In this document: positions 18,519 through 27,271 of the stretch, in pieces
Layout of the letters: each line of letters begins with the position of its first letter
Position numbering within the stretch: position 1 is the first letter of the stretch
Assembly (NCBI RefSeq): GCF_000285535.1
Contig: NZ_HE610985.1
Coordinates: 1,108,677 to 1,172,676, forward strand
Source: Bacillus timonensis
GTDB lineage: Bacteria > Bacillota > Bacilli > Bacillales > Bacillaceae_L
DNA: 64,000 nucleotides
Direction of reading: 5' to 3'
Notes under the pieces: generated by a model
Seen by the model: the letters and a program-made list of their open reading frames with translations, nothing else
Database searches by the model: none
Told to the model about the DNA's origin: nothing
Made by a program: the position numbers and the translations under genes

Positions 18519-19288
18519 TCTTCAACACTCCCGCGCATATCTCCATCCTTGATTGGACGACCATATATTTGCTCGAATGTTTTTTCGTTCACAGTAGATG
18601 CAGGACCATCGAACACAATTTCTCCTGCTCTCATACCGATAATACGATCAGCATACTCCATAGCCATATCAATAAAGTGTAAATTAACAATGGTTGTAAT
18701 CCCAAGGTCTTGATTAATTCTCTTTAAATCTCTCATGACGATGTGTGAGGTAGGTGGGTCAAGACTCGCTACAGGCTCGTCAGCTAAGATAACAGTGGGC
18801 TTTTGAGTTAGCGCCCTCGCAATACTTACACGTTGTTGTTGTCCACCACTTAGTTGGTCTGCACGTGTATATGCTTTTTCTTCAATTCCTACACGCTTCA
18901 AATTAGTTAATGCCAGTTCTTTATCTTCTTGAGAAAAAAGACCTAATAGACTTTTCACTGTTCCAATATGGCCAAGTCTTCCAGTTAATACATTACGAAG
19001 AACTGACATACGATTGACAAGGTTATAGTTTTGGAAAATCATACCGATTTTTGTTCGTAATTTCTTTAAATCTCTTTCCTTAAATTTCAATGTGTCTTTG
19101 CCATCTATGATTAACTCTCCATCAGTAGGTTTAACCAATTGATTAATACTTCTGATAAAGGTGGATTTTCCAGCGCCAGATAAACCAACCACAACAATGA
19201 ATTCACCAGGATTAATAGTGACATTAATATTTTTCAACCCCTGATGTCCATTTGGATAAGTTAAAGAAACATTTTTAAATTCAATCAT
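18515..19288 (-). CDS. phnC: Phosphonate-type ABC transporter ATP-binding protein PhnC
   Basis: A 257-residue ATPase with Walker [10 protein letters not shown] near 37, Q-loop IFQNYNLV near 85, ABC signature [15 protein letters not shown] near 148, Walker [14 protein letters not shown] near 170 and switch His in VNLHFID near 200. The pattern ([27 protein letters not shown]) is typical of PhnC. It energises uptake of phosphonate, phosphite or a related phosphorus compound bound by PhnD. The ATG lies 185 bases after phnD, separated by a partial terminator. Confidence 0.94.
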   Translation of the reverse strand: MIEFKNVSLTYPNGHQGLKNINVTINPGEFIVVVGLSGAGKSTFIRSINQLVKPTDGELIIDGKDTLKFKERDLKKLRTKIGMIFQNYNLVNRMSVLRNVLTGRLGHIGTVKSLLGLFSQEDKELALTNLKRVGIEEKAYTRADQLSGGQQQRVSIARALTQKPTVILADEPVASLDPPTSHIVMRDLKRINQDLGITTIVNLHFIDMAMEYADRIIGMRAGEIVFDGPASTVNEKTFEQIYGRPIKDGDMRGSVEE

Positions 19289-19406
19289 AACCGTGCTCCT
19301 TTACATTCATTAAAAATAAAACGATAATACTTTGTAATTCCAACAAGCTTAGTGCGGGTTCATTTATCTATTTTAAATTCTTGTTTTTCAGTTACGAATT
19401 TTCTGA

Positions 19407-19439
19407 TAAAAAAGGAGAGAAGATGTCTCCTCTCCCTTT
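19407..19439 (-). terminator. Hairpin between phnD and phnC, probable partial terminator
   Basis: On the minus strand a GGAGAGGAGA/TCTTCTCTCC stem (one G-T pair) is followed by six T residues. Placed after the binding-protein gene, it would let phnD be made in excess over the membrane components, a common arrangement. Read-through is needed for phnC-phnE. Confidence 0.7.
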
Positions 19440-19473
19440 ATACTTTTTATTGGCTAATTAATTTTAATCTTAA

Positions 19474-20406
19474 TTATTCGCCTAATTGATCTTTAAACTT
19501 TTCGTAAACTTCCCGAACGACATCAAATTCTTCGTCGGTTGCTTCCGCAATCCCGTCCCAAGTGTATACCTCATTCATTACTTTTAATACCTCAGGCTTG
19601 TCGTTGATTGCTAAGAAAGCTTCCTTAATTTTAGCTTTCATATCTTCTGGTAAGTCCTTACGAACAGATACTCCGTCATTTGGAATTTCTTCTGTGTAAC
19701 CAATTACTTTTAGTTTGTCTTTTACATCCGGAATATCTTTTTCTAAGTTATCACGAACATCTGTGAAAGTTGTCGCGAAGTCAGCTGAACCATCTAATAC
19801 AGCAAGTGCAGCATTGTCATGGCTTTGCACAGCTGTTTGGTTGAAGAAAGTATCAAGATTTTCAATACCCATTTCCATTAATTGTGATGCCGGAAATAGG
19901 AAACCTGAAGTTGATAGAGGGTCCCCGTATGCCCAAGTTAAGCCTTCTTTAGCAACGATGTCATCAATAGAGTTTAAATCAGAATCCGCAGCTGCAATGT
20001 ATTGAGCTTTGTATGTATCTGATCCATGGCGAATCGCTTTTACTAACACGTCTACATCAGCACGTTCTTTAGCTTGAACATAACCAAATGGGTTTGTAAA
20101 ACCAATATCTACTTGACCTGTTCTCATACCTTCTACAAGACCAACGAAGTCAATCATAACTTCTGCTTTAACAGGTACACCAAGCTGTTCAGTTAAGTAC
20201 TCTTCTAGTGGTTTAACATTGTCTGCAATAGTGTCAGCTTCTTGAGAAGGAATGAATCCCATTGTTAATTCAGTAACTTCTTCAGTCTTTCCTTCGTCGC
20301 CGCCTTTTGCATTATCATCGCCAGCATTGTCTTTGTCATCAGAGCCACACGCTGCGATTACAAAAAGCATACCAATTGCCATTAGCAAAGCTAAAAACTT
20401 TTTCAT
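19474..20406 (-). CDS. phnD: PhnD-type phosphonate/phosphite-binding lipoprotein
   Basis: A 310-residue extracytoplasmic solute-binding protein. It has a lipoprotein signal peptide (MKKFLALL start, lipobox VIAAC with Cys about 20), then an Asp/Gly/Lys linker and the PhnD fold: GFIPSQEADTIADNVKPL, DIGFTNPFGYVQA, and SSG-like YGDPLSTSGFLFP. The family binds phosphonates, phosphite or hypophosphite; the ligand cannot be read from the sequence. It is the first gene of the operon phnD-phnC-phnE-phnE, with GGGGGAAAG as RBS. Confidence 0.93.
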   Translation of the reverse strand: MKKFLALLMAIGMLFVIAACGSDDKDNAGDDNAKGGDEGKTEEVTELTMGFIPSQEADTIADNVKPLEEYLTEQLGVPVKAEVMIDFVGLVEGMRTGQVDIGFTNPFGYVQAKERADVDVLVKAIRHGSDTYKAQYIAAADSDLNSIDDIVAKEGLTWAYGDPLSTSGFLFPASQLMEMGIENLDTFFNQTAVQSHDNAALAVLDGSADFATTFTDVRDNLEKDIPDVKDKLKVIGYTEEIPNDGVSVRKDLPEDMKAKIKEAFLAINDKPEVLKVMNEVYTWDGIAEATDEEFDVVREVYEKFKDQLGE

Positions 20407-20493
20407 TTTCTTTCCCCCTAAATGTGATGTAAAAGTAAAACCCTATTTATTATATATTAAAATATTTCGAATTTCGACTTAAATTTTGTTTTT

Positions 20494-20510
20494 TTTACAA
20501 TTTATTTACA
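20494..20510 (+). promoter_or_regulatory. Possible PhoP box pair upstream of phnD
   Basis: TTTACA at 20494-20499 and at 20505-20510 have the 11-bp spacing of PhoP-binding repeats (TTAACA-like). They lie about 90 bases upstream of phnD but point away from it, so the assignment is weak and could be chance in AT-rich DNA. Confidence 0.3.
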
Positions 20511-20534
20511 TTCACATTACGTCAATAATGCTTT

Positions 20535-21335
20535 CTACCTATTTTTCGTGATAATTGTCTCCTGAATTTCAGATAAAACTTTATTATTTGAGAATATTGT
20601 TGTTTCCGGTGAAAACACGGAGAACGGCTGATTTTCTAATGTCTTCATGACACCCCCGACTTCCCCTAAGATAACCATCCCCCCTGCAATATCCCATGGG
20701 GACAATCGAAAATCAAAATAAGTTTCTAATCGTCCACAAGCCACATAAACAATTTCAAGTGCAGCTGAGCCCAGATATCTTGTTCCTCTCGCCTTTTGAA
20801 CCATTTCAATAAATATTGAATGATCCACTTTGTCATTTGGAACTAACCAAAGTTGGCATATACTAATATTGGCCTCTTCTAATTTTTTGTCTGCGAGTTT
20901 TGGCAACAACTGCTCATTTAGATAAGCGCCCTCTCCTGTTAATGCATGGAACATCTCGTCAGCAATTGGGTCGTATACAATTCCAATCCGGGGCTTTCCT
21001 TTTTCATAAATTCCAACTGAAATAGCAAAGTTTCTTTTTTGATGCACGAAATTTGTTGTTCCATCTATCGGGTCAACAATCCACACAATTTCCTTTTCGG
21101 CATTGTATTCCTGATCACTTGCAAGACCCTCTTCACCTAAAAAGAAATGAGCTGGATATTTTGTCTTAATGTGATCAATAAAGAATTGCTCAATTTCTTT
21201 ATCCTTATTTGTCACTAAATCTGCAACAGACGTTTTATACTCTACATTTACACTTTCCTTCGTAGCTTTTCGAAGGATTTCTCCCGCTTCTAGTGTCCAT
21301 TGCTTTGCTGTTTGATACACTTCATCCCAATTCAC
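20535..21335 (-). CDS. Inositol monophosphatase family protein
   Basis: A 266-residue Mg-dependent phosphatase of the IMPase/FBPase superfamily. Metal and catalytic motifs are visible: GEEGLA near 70 (Glu), WIVDPIDGTTNFVH near 88-102 (Asp-x-Ile-Asp-Gly-Thr) and SPWDIAGGMVILGEVGG near 215 (Asp). Members dephosphorylate inositol phosphate, NADP, PAP or sugar phosphates, so the substrate is open. It lies directly upstream of phnD on the same strand with 128 bases between, so it may act with the phosphorus-uptake genes. Confidence 0.9.
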   Translation of the reverse strand: MNWDEVYQTAKQWTLEAGEILRKATKESVNVEYKTSVADLVTNKDKEIEQFFIDHIKTKYPAHFFLGEEGLASDQEYNAEKEIVWIVDPIDGTTNFVHQKRNFAISVGIYEKGKPRIGIVYDPIADEMFHALTGEGAYLNEQLLPKLADKKLEEANISICQLWLVPNDKVDHSIFIEMVQKARGTRYLGSAALEIVYVACGRLETYFDFRLSPWDIAGGMVILGEVGGVMKTLENQPFSVFSPETTIFSNNKVLSEIQETIITKNR

Positions 21336-21474
21336 AATCGTTTTCCCTCCTTAACTTCGTACTAACCGTATACAAAAAGTGACAATTGGTCAATATATTT
21401 TGCCTAAAATTTAATAGGCTTGTCTTTCTCATTTTGATATAATATTTTACAAGAAAATGGTAAGGAGAATGTGT

Positions 21475-22980
21475 TTGAAAATAGAATCTCAGGTTCTAAA
21501 GAATATACTTGTATATTTATTTATTGTCATTTTGCCTACCACGGTAGGAAGTATTTTATTTACGAATTATCATTATCAATCTTTCATTAAAAAACAGACT
21601 ACCGAGACAGAAGAAATGGTACAATTTCATTCTAGTTATATTGATCGATTTATTGGGGAAACAATTGCCGGAACTGAGACTCTTGGGATTGTCCTAGAAA
21701 ATAAGAATAGTAATGAAGAGATCAAAAACATACTAGTTTCGATACATAAAAAAGATGAACGATTCTCTGGGCTTTACTGGGCTAACCCAGAGGGGGATAT
21801 ACTTGTGTCATCCCTCGGTTTAGATAAAAAAGTAAATATTGGCTATCGGGAATATTTTAAACAGGCGATCCAAACAAAACGGACTGTTATTTCACCAGCA
21901 CATAAAGGTGTTGTAACAGGAAGATTTATTGTTACAATTGCGACTCCCGTTTTAAGTTCAAATGAGGTTGAGGGTGTTCTACTCTTTAGCCTTCGCTTGG
22001 ATTATTTAGAAAATGTGATTAAGGTTTTATCACCTGATGAAATTTTGAGAGTGGTAGACTATACAGGACAGGAATTGATTAACACGAATCAAGATTTTCA
22101 CTCCCTAGATACAGATATCATTCGTACAGAGCTTGATAACGTGAATTGGATGATTGAAGCTCGACCTCGAAAGACGTTGACACATAAAAAGGAGTTTATT
22201 TTAAACTCAATTATCTTTAGTGGTATCGTGTTGATTCTTACTCATATTCTATTTCTTTTCGGAAAATATCTTCTCTTAAAACGCCAAGCCAGCCGCGAAC
22301 GGGAGGAAAATGAGCTTCAGAAATTGGAATTAGTAGGAACACTAGCTGCGAGTACGGCTCATGAGATAAAAAATCCATTAACAGGGGTTAAGGGGCTCAT
22401 ACAACTTTTAAGTGAAAAACACAAAGACCCGACTGATCAATTTTATTTTTCAGTCATTCAGCAAGAGATTACAAGAATCAATGACATTGTCAATGAATTT
22501 TTAATTCTTGGCAAACCTACTGCTGATAAACGAAAAAGCTATGATATTAACGAAATTGTGAAAGAAGTCCAACCAATTATTAAATCCGAAACAAACCTTT
22601 ATAATATAGAATTTGATTTACAACTTACTTCATTACCACTATATATCATGTGCTCAAATGACAATATCAAACAAGTTGTTTTAAATGTAGCAAAAAATGC
22701 AATTGAGTCGATGCAAAAGGATGGAGGCCATTTAACGATTTCGATTCAAAAAGAAGAGAATTCTTGTTTGCTGACGATAAAAGACACTGGTGTCGGAATT
22801 CCAAAAAAGATTCTTGCAAAGGTGTATCATCCATTTTTTACGAATAAAGATACCGGTACTGGGCTCGGGCTTGTGATCTGTAAACGAATTGTCAATATGT
22901 ACAATGGGACCATTGAAATTGATAGTATTGAAGGAAAAGGTACAACAGTTCAAATCCGTTTTCCTCTACACGATGAGTAA
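21475..22980 (+). CDS. kinD: Sporulation-type sensor histidine kinase KinD
   Basis: About 501 residues, the length of B. subtilis KinD. An N-terminal membrane helix (about 8-30), an extracellular double-Cache-type sensor (about 35-240), a second helix (about 245-268), then the HisKA domain with phospho-acceptor in ASTAHEIKNPLTG (His near 296) and the ATPase domain with N box NVAKNAIESM, G1 DTGVGIP and G2 GTGLGL. KinD-type kinases feed the Spo0A phosphorelay and sense the cell surface or matrix. I choose TTG at 21475 because AAGGAG lies seven bases upstream; ATG at 21457 and 21469 lack a proper RBS. A TATAAT lies at 21438-21443. No response regulator is adjacent, as expected for an orphan sporulation kinase. 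Confidence 0.88.
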   Translation: MKIESQVLKNILVYLFIVILPTTVGSILFTNYHYQSFIKKQTTETEEMVQFHSSYIDRFIGETIAGTETLGIVLENKNSNEEIKNILVSIHKKDERFSGLYWANPEGDILVSSLGLDKKVNIGYREYFKQAIQTKRTVISPAHKGVVTGRFIVTIATPVLSSNEVEGVLLFSLRLDYLENVIKVLSPDEILRVVDYTGQELINTNQDFHSLDTDIIRTELDNVNWMIEARPRKTLTHKKEFILNSIIFSGIVLILTHILFLFGKYLLLKRQASREREENELQKLELVGTLAASTAHEIKNPLTGVKGLIQLLSEKHKDPTDQFYFSVIQQEITRINDIVNEFLILGKPTADKRKSYDINEIVKEVQPIIKSETNLYNIEFDLQLTSLPLYIMCSNDNIKQVVLNVAKNAIESMQKDGGHLTISIQKEENSCLLTIKDTGVGIPKKILAKVYHPFFTNKDTGTGLGLVICKRIVNMYNGTIEIDSIEGKGTTVQIRFPLHDE

Positions 22981-23017
22981 AACAAGCTCACTTTTTCGAA
23001 AGTGAGCTTGTTTTTTA
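22981..23017 (+). terminator. Terminator between kinD and the aldo/keto reductase gene
   Basis: AACAAGCTCACTTT/AAAGTGAGCTTGTT stem followed by T6; likely bidirectional. Confidence 0.92.
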
Positions 23018-23024
23018 TCGAACA

Positions 23025-23972
23025 CTATACTGTTAGGATTGCTTCAATTCTCTTAATCTCATCAAATCCAAGTACTAAGTCAGTCGCCTTGGCATTCGCT
23101 TCAATTTGTTCCGGATTTGTGGCTCCAACGAGTGTGCTCGCAATATTGTGTTGTCTCAGGATCCAGGATAGTGCCAATTCTGGCAGTGTAACCCCTAATT
23201 CGTTTGCAAATTCTTCAAGTCTATCAATCTTTGTTGAAACAATTCCGTTAATAATGTTTTTAACCCATGAATTCACTTGAGAATTTGCTCCCCTGCTTCC
23301 GGTAGGGATTGTGCCTCCCCTATATTTCCCTGTTAACACACCTTGGGCGAGCGGAGAATACACAACTTGGGAAATACCATTCTTTTCACAAACAGGGATA
23401 ATTTCATCCTCGATGTCACGGTGCAGCATGTTGTATTGAGGTTGATTAACAATAATTCGATCTAATAAATATTTATCTGCAACAGCAATAGCTTCTTGAA
23501 TTTGAGCAGCAGTCCACTCACTCACACCGGCATACAGAATTTTCCCCTGCCTAATCAAATCATCTATTGCACGTAGTGTCTCATCCACAGGAGTATCTAT
23601 ATCATAGCGATGACAATAAAACACATCGACATAATCTAAATCCATTCGTTTTAAGCTTGCATGAACTTGCTCCATAATATGTTTTCTTGATAATCCCTTA
23701 TCATTAGGACCATCTCCCATTGCCCCAAAAGCCTTTGTTGCTAGACAATATGATTCGCGTGGGTACTCCTTTAACGCGCCCGCTAATATTCGCTCTGCTT
23801 CCCCTCTCTCATACACATTTGCCGTATCAAAAAAATTTATACCAAGTTCATATGCTTTATGAACGGTTTTCATAGCCATTTGTTCATCTACTGTTTTACC
23901 AAAAGTTAGCCAACTTCCTAAACTGATTTCACTCACCTTAAGGCCCGAACGTCCCAATCTTCTGTATTTCAT
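23025..23972 (-). CDS. Aldo/keto reductase
   Basis: A 315-residue NADPH-dependent oxidoreductase with a TIM-barrel. The active-site tetrad of the family is visible as Asp in FFDTANVYERG (Asp and Tyr near 49 and 54), Lys in LATKAFG near 80 and His in YCHRYD near 122. The cofactor-binding end is VGATNPEQIEANAKA. It belongs to the subfamily related to potassium-channel beta subunits and YhdN-type general stress reductases. The substrate is unknown. It is a single gene, divergent from the exporter gene fsr. Confidence 0.92.
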   Translation of the reverse strand: MKYRRLGRSGLKVSEISLGSWLTFGKTVDEQMAMKTVHKAYELGINFFDTANVYERGEAERILAGALKEYPRESYCLATKAFGAMGDGPNDKGLSRKHIMEQVHASLKRMDLDYVDVFYCHRYDIDTPVDETLRAIDDLIRQGKILYAGVSEWTAAQIQEAIAVADKYLLDRIIVNQPQYNMLHRDIEDEIIPVCEKNGISQVVYSPLAQGVLTGKYRGGTIPTGSRGANSQVNSWVKNIINGIVSTKIDRLEEFANELGVTLPELALSWILRQHNIASTLVGATNPEQIEANAKATDLVLGFDEIKRIEAILTV

Positions 23973-24195
23973 GCCATGCCTCCTCCTCCTTATCTGAATA
24001 CTATCTTACCATTAAATTTATCAGAAATTTCAAACAAGGTAAAGCGAATGTCTAAAAATTTGCATTGTCGGTTTCTGTCTTGATTTCCCTATAATTATTT
24101 CGAATTTTCACTTTACAAAATTGGGAAAAAGGTTTTTCATAGAGTAAAGGATTTAAATTACATCTTACGTAAAGAAATAAAGGGGAAATAACAAA

Positions 24196-25428
24196 ATGCT
24201 CGCAGTAAAAACACAAGCCACAAGCTCAGAAGTTGATGCAAAGAAAACGATTTATGGAATTTTATTTATCATTGGGTTATGTCACATGTTAAATGATTCA
24301 ATCCAAGCTATTATCCCAGCAATGTTTCCTATTTTAGAACGTTCGATGGGATTGTCGTTTACACAACTAGGATTAATATCGTTCGCATTACAAATTGTAT
24401 CTTCAGTTGCCCAACCTGTTGTAGGATGGTATACAGATAAAAAACCGATGCCATTTGCTTTACCAATTGGGTTAACCTTTACTTTTTTTGGTGTCATTGG
24501 ATTAGCATTCGCACCAAACTTTTTAACTATTATTCTTTCCGTTTTACTAATTGGAGTGGGTTCTGCCGTTTTTCATCCTGAAGGGTCCCGTGTCGCCTAT
24601 ATGGCAGCAGGAAACCGACGCGGATTGGCACAATCCATTTATCAAGTTGGTGGAAATTCAGGGCAAGCACTAGCACCAGTAATTACCGCATTAATTCTAG
24701 TCCCCCTAGGACAATTTGGGGCAATTTGGTTTTCGTTAGTTGCTGCACTGGCCGTTGGCTTACTTGTATATATTGCTAGATGGTATTCTAAAACCCTTAA
24801 AACGGTTGAACTTCAAAAGAAAGTAAAAAAGACTGTTTCAACCGTTAGACAAAACTCAAAGTCTATAAAATTCGCCTTAGTTGTTCTCATCTTGTTTGTT
24901 TTTGCACGTACTTGGTATATGTCAAGCATCACAAATTTTTATTCATTTTATGTAATTGAAAAGTATGGATATAGTATTTCTCAAGCACAGATTTACATCT
25001 TCTTGTTCCTTGCAACAGGTGCATTAGGAACCTTTTTTGGCGGACCGTTAGCAGATAAGTTTGGAAAAAGGAATGTTATCATTGTTTCATTATTGGGTTC
25101 TGCACCGTTAGCACTAATTCTGCCATTTGTTGGACCTCATGTTGCGATTGTGCTCGTAACGGTAATCGGTTTTATCCTGTTATCCAGTTTCTCCGTTACG
25201 GTTGTCTATGGTCAAGAATTGATGCCAGGAAAAATCGGAATGATGTCAGGTCTAATTGTCGGTCTTGCTTTCGGTATGGGGGCAATTGGAGGAGTTGCAA
25301 TTGGTTCTATCATCGATGCAATTGGATTAACACCAACCATCATCATGATGGGCTTCCTCCCATTGCTTGGAATCTTGGCCTTCTTATTGCCGTCAGATCA
25401 AAAATTGAATGAATGGAATAATGCATGA
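24196..25428 (+). CDS. fsr: MFS exporter of the fosmidomycin-resistance (Fsr) family
   Basis: A 410-residue protein with 12 predicted membrane segments and a central cytoplasmic loop near 195-220. The N-terminal pattern GLCHMLNDSIQAIIPAMFP and the GVGSAVFHPEGSRVA segment near 120 are characteristic of Fsr-type transporters. E. coli Fsr gives resistance to fosmidomycin; natural substrates are unknown. The start has AAGGGGAA upstream. It ends in a terminator and is followed by a repeat-rich non-coding stretch. Confidence 0.88.
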   Translation: MLAVKTQATSSEVDAKKTIYGILFIIGLCHMLNDSIQAIIPAMFPILERSMGLSFTQLGLISFALQIVSSVAQPVVGWYTDKKPMPFALPIGLTFTFFGVIGLAFAPNFLTIILSVLLIGVGSAVFHPEGSRVAYMAAGNRRGLAQSIYQVGGNSGQALAPVITALILVPLGQFGAIWFSLVAALAVGLLVYIARWYSKTLKTVELQKKVKKTVSTVRQNSKSIKFALVVLILFVFARTWYMSSITNFYSFYVIEKYGYSISQAQIYIFLFLATGALGTFFGGPLADKFGKRNVIIVSLLGSAPLALILPFVGPHVAIVLVTVIGFILLSSFSVTVVYGQELMPGKIGMMSGLIVGLAFGMGAIGGVAIGSIIDAIGLTPTIIMMGFLPLLGILAFLLPSDQKLNEWNNA

Positions 25429-25440
25429 TAGATTGTGAGA

Positions 25441-25475
25441 ACATCAGTACTAACTTTGTCTACACTCAGAGAGCG
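25441..25475 (+). repeat. Partial copy of the inverted-repeat element found at 40530-40711
   Basis: The segment ACTAACTTTGTCTACACTC-AGAGAGCGC nearly matches the right end of the element at 40667-40694 (two to three differences). Only the end is present, fused to the fsr terminator. Confidence 0.6.
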
Positions 25476-25493
25476 CTTTTGGCGCTCTTTTTT
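25469..25493 (+). terminator. Terminator of fsr
   Basis: GAGCGC/GCGCTC stem with a TTTTG loop, followed by T6. Confidence 0.85.
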
Positions 25494-25588
25494 GTTTGTT
25501 ACATTTTAATAAATCAGCATATTCTGGTGTGCTTGATACTCTACTTCACCGTTTCGAATTTGTTAACCTTAAGGGCACACTTATTTAT

Positions 25589-25772
25589 CTCGTTTAACCC
25601 GGTTGCGGTATATCATTTATCGTTTTTCGGCTCGGTGATAGCTCGTTTAACCCGGTTGCAGTATATCATTTATCGTTTTTCGACTCGGTGATAGCTCGTT
25701 TAACCCGGTTGCGGTATATCATTTATCGTTTTTCATCTCAGTGATATCTTGTTTCACCCGCTTGCAAGTATT
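25589..25772. repeat. 53-bp tandem repeat, three full copies and a degenerate fourth
   Basis: Copies start at 25589, 25642 and 25695 and differ at only about one to four positions (for example GCGG versus GCAG). A diverged partial copy begins at 25748. Each unit can be split into two loosely similar halves, CGGTATATCATTTATCG and CGGTGATAGCTCG. There are no unique spacers, so it is not CRISPR. It is non-coding as far as I can see and lies between the convergent fsr and spo0E. Confidence 0.95.
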
Positions 25773-25903
25773 CCACACATTTTCCCTATCACAGCTGATA
25801 TACCAGCCCAGGATCCTTCATTTAGAGTTGCGAAACCCAAACTTCAATCCGAAAAAAAAATAAACAACCCACTGTTGTGAATTGTTTGGTTTATCCAATA
25901 TAT

Positions 25904-26158
25904 TTATGATTTGTAGCTGACTTTTTGAAGTGCAAAAAATAACATGACTCTCTTTAAAAACTGACGAAAAAGTGAATGGTTTCGTTCTGCTGCATCTGCT
26001 CGTTGATAGATATTTATAAGTTCATCAAGTTCTTGGCTACATTCGATTGTTTCATTACTTGTAAACCCCGTACTATTAGCAATAGTGATCATTTCTTCTC
26101 TTTTTCTATTAATTTCTTCTAATAGTATCTGTTTGTAATCAACACGTCTGGTTTCCAA
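25904..26158 (-). CDS. spo0E: Spo0E-family aspartyl-phosphate phosphatase
   Basis: An 84-residue helical hairpin protein. The Spo0E signature SQELD is present near residue 44 (ECSQELDELINIYQ), preceded by the family pattern EINRKREEMITIANSTGFT. Spo0E removes the phosphate from Spo0A~P and so blocks sporulation initiation. I choose the TTG at 26158, eight bases after AAAGGAG; GTG at 26167 overlaps the RBS. The length matches B. subtilis Spo0E, and the position next to kinD and the mtn genes is as in B. subtilis (from memory). Two short inverted repeats lie just upstream. Confidence 0.88.
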   Translation of the reverse strand: METRRVDYKQILLEEINRKREEMITIANSTGFTSNETIECSQELDELINIYQRADAAERNHSLFRQFLKRVMLFFALQKVSYKS

Positions 26159-26181
26159 AACTTCCACTCCTTTATTCCAAC

Positions 26182-26221
26182 GTTAGAAAATTCTAACGCC
26201 GCATACAACTATCGTATGCCA
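26182..26221. promoter_or_regulatory. Two consecutive inverted repeats upstream of spo0E
   Basis: CGTTAGAA/TTCTAACG (8-bp arms, 2-base centre) and GCATAC/GTATGC (7-base centre) are adjacent, ending 15-20 bases before the spo0E RBS. They could be operators or leader hairpins; no known regulator site is recognised. Confidence 0.4.
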
Positions 26222-26421
26222 ACCAATACCACCTTTGGTACATGCCTCAGTTGCTACTCTTTGAATTATTACAAAATCTACTATTTATGTAAATAGATTC
26301 GCAAAAATAGACATTATTTTCTTTAAGAAATTTACAAATTTATGTACGAAATCGCTTCCAAGACGAAATTCATCTTTTTTCGACAACCGAAATAGTACAG
26401 GAATCGACAGTTAATTCACAC

Positions 26422-26452
26422 AAAAAAACCTATAGGTACTACACCTATAGGT
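26422..26452 (-). terminator. Terminator of the CBS-domain protein gene
   Basis: ACCTATAGGT occurs twice, forming a 10-bp stem followed by T7 on the minus strand. Confidence 0.85.
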
Positions 26453-26463
26453 CTAACATTCGC

Positions 26464-27093
26464 TTATTTGATTCGATCAATATGAGTGACACGAAATTCT
26501 TTTGCTTCCAGTTTTCTTTTTACTTCTTGTATCTTTTCCTCACTAAGTGAACCAGGTAGGTTTAGAATAATTCGACGAAGGTATTTTTCACCATTATCTA
26601 ACGTCAGCATACCGTCAATATTAATATCGCGAATTAAGGAAACTAGTTCTTTAATTGCCCCTTTATGTTCAATCGTAGCAATGGTTAACGTATACCCACC
26701 TGTTTTCATCCCAAAAGAATCTTCTAGGACATCCATAACATTTGAATGAGTGATAATACCTTGAAATTCTTTTCCAGCATTCAGTACGGCAATAAACGGC
26801 AAGCGGCGAATCGTTAAAAAAGTCTTGAAGAAGGAGTCTTCCTCGAAAACGAATGCATCTTTACTTTCTACAAGGGCAGACACACTTGTATTGGCATCCC
26901 CATTTTTTTCGTATAAAAACTCTAGAATATCAACCTTATAAATCAAACCTTCAAATGTTGTACCATTATTCGATAATACTGGTACTGAACGGAAACCAGT
27001 TTCGTTTAAAAATTGCAGGGCTTGTTGAATCGTAAAATTGTCATCACAATATTTCACATCTGACTTTTGAACAAAATTGTAGCGAATTTTCAT
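26464..27093 (-). CDS. Tandem CBS-domain protein with C-terminal ACT-like domain (CbpA-like)
   Basis: About 209 residues. Two CBS motifs cover 1-130 (TIQQALQFLNETGFRSVPVL and FIAVLNAGKEFQGIITHSN shown by their key parts), and the last 75 residues (YTLTIATIEHKGAIKELVSLI) look like an ACT domain. The same architecture occurs in the c-di-AMP-binding CbpA of Listeria, so nucleotide sensing is a reasonable inference but not proven. The ATG at 27093 follows GAGGAG. It is a single gene between terminators. Confidence 0.72.
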   Translation of the reverse strand: MKIRYNFVQKSDVKYCDDNFTIQQALQFLNETGFRSVPVLSNNGTTFEGLIYKVDILEFLYEKNGDANTSVSALVESKDAFVFEEDSFFKTFLTIRRLPFIAVLNAGKEFQGIITHSNVMDVLEDSFGMKTGGYTLTIATIEHKGAIKELVSLIRDINIDGMLTLDNGEKYLRRIILNLPGSLSEEKIQEVKRKLEAKEFRVTHIDRIK

Positions 27094-27228
27094 GTTCTCC
27101 ACTCCTCACTATTTTGGAAGAATTTCCAACTACCTATATTATATACAACAAAAAGTTTCTATTCTAATGAACAAAAATGTAACATATTCCCCTTTATAAG
27201 TAAAGAATATTCTTACTATTCAGTCTCA

Positions 27229-27268
27229 AAAAAAGAGCTTTATGAACAATTATCATAAAGCCCTTTTG
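27229..27268 (-). terminator. Terminator of the mtnWXBD operon
   Basis: GGGCTTTATGA/TCATAAAGCTC stem (one mismatch) followed by T7 on the minus strand. Confidence 0.88.
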
Positions 27269-27271
27269 TTC

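Noticed and set aside
25589-25772. Possible CRISPR array
   Set aside because: Repeat units are contiguous 53-mers without unique spacers, and no cas genes are present.
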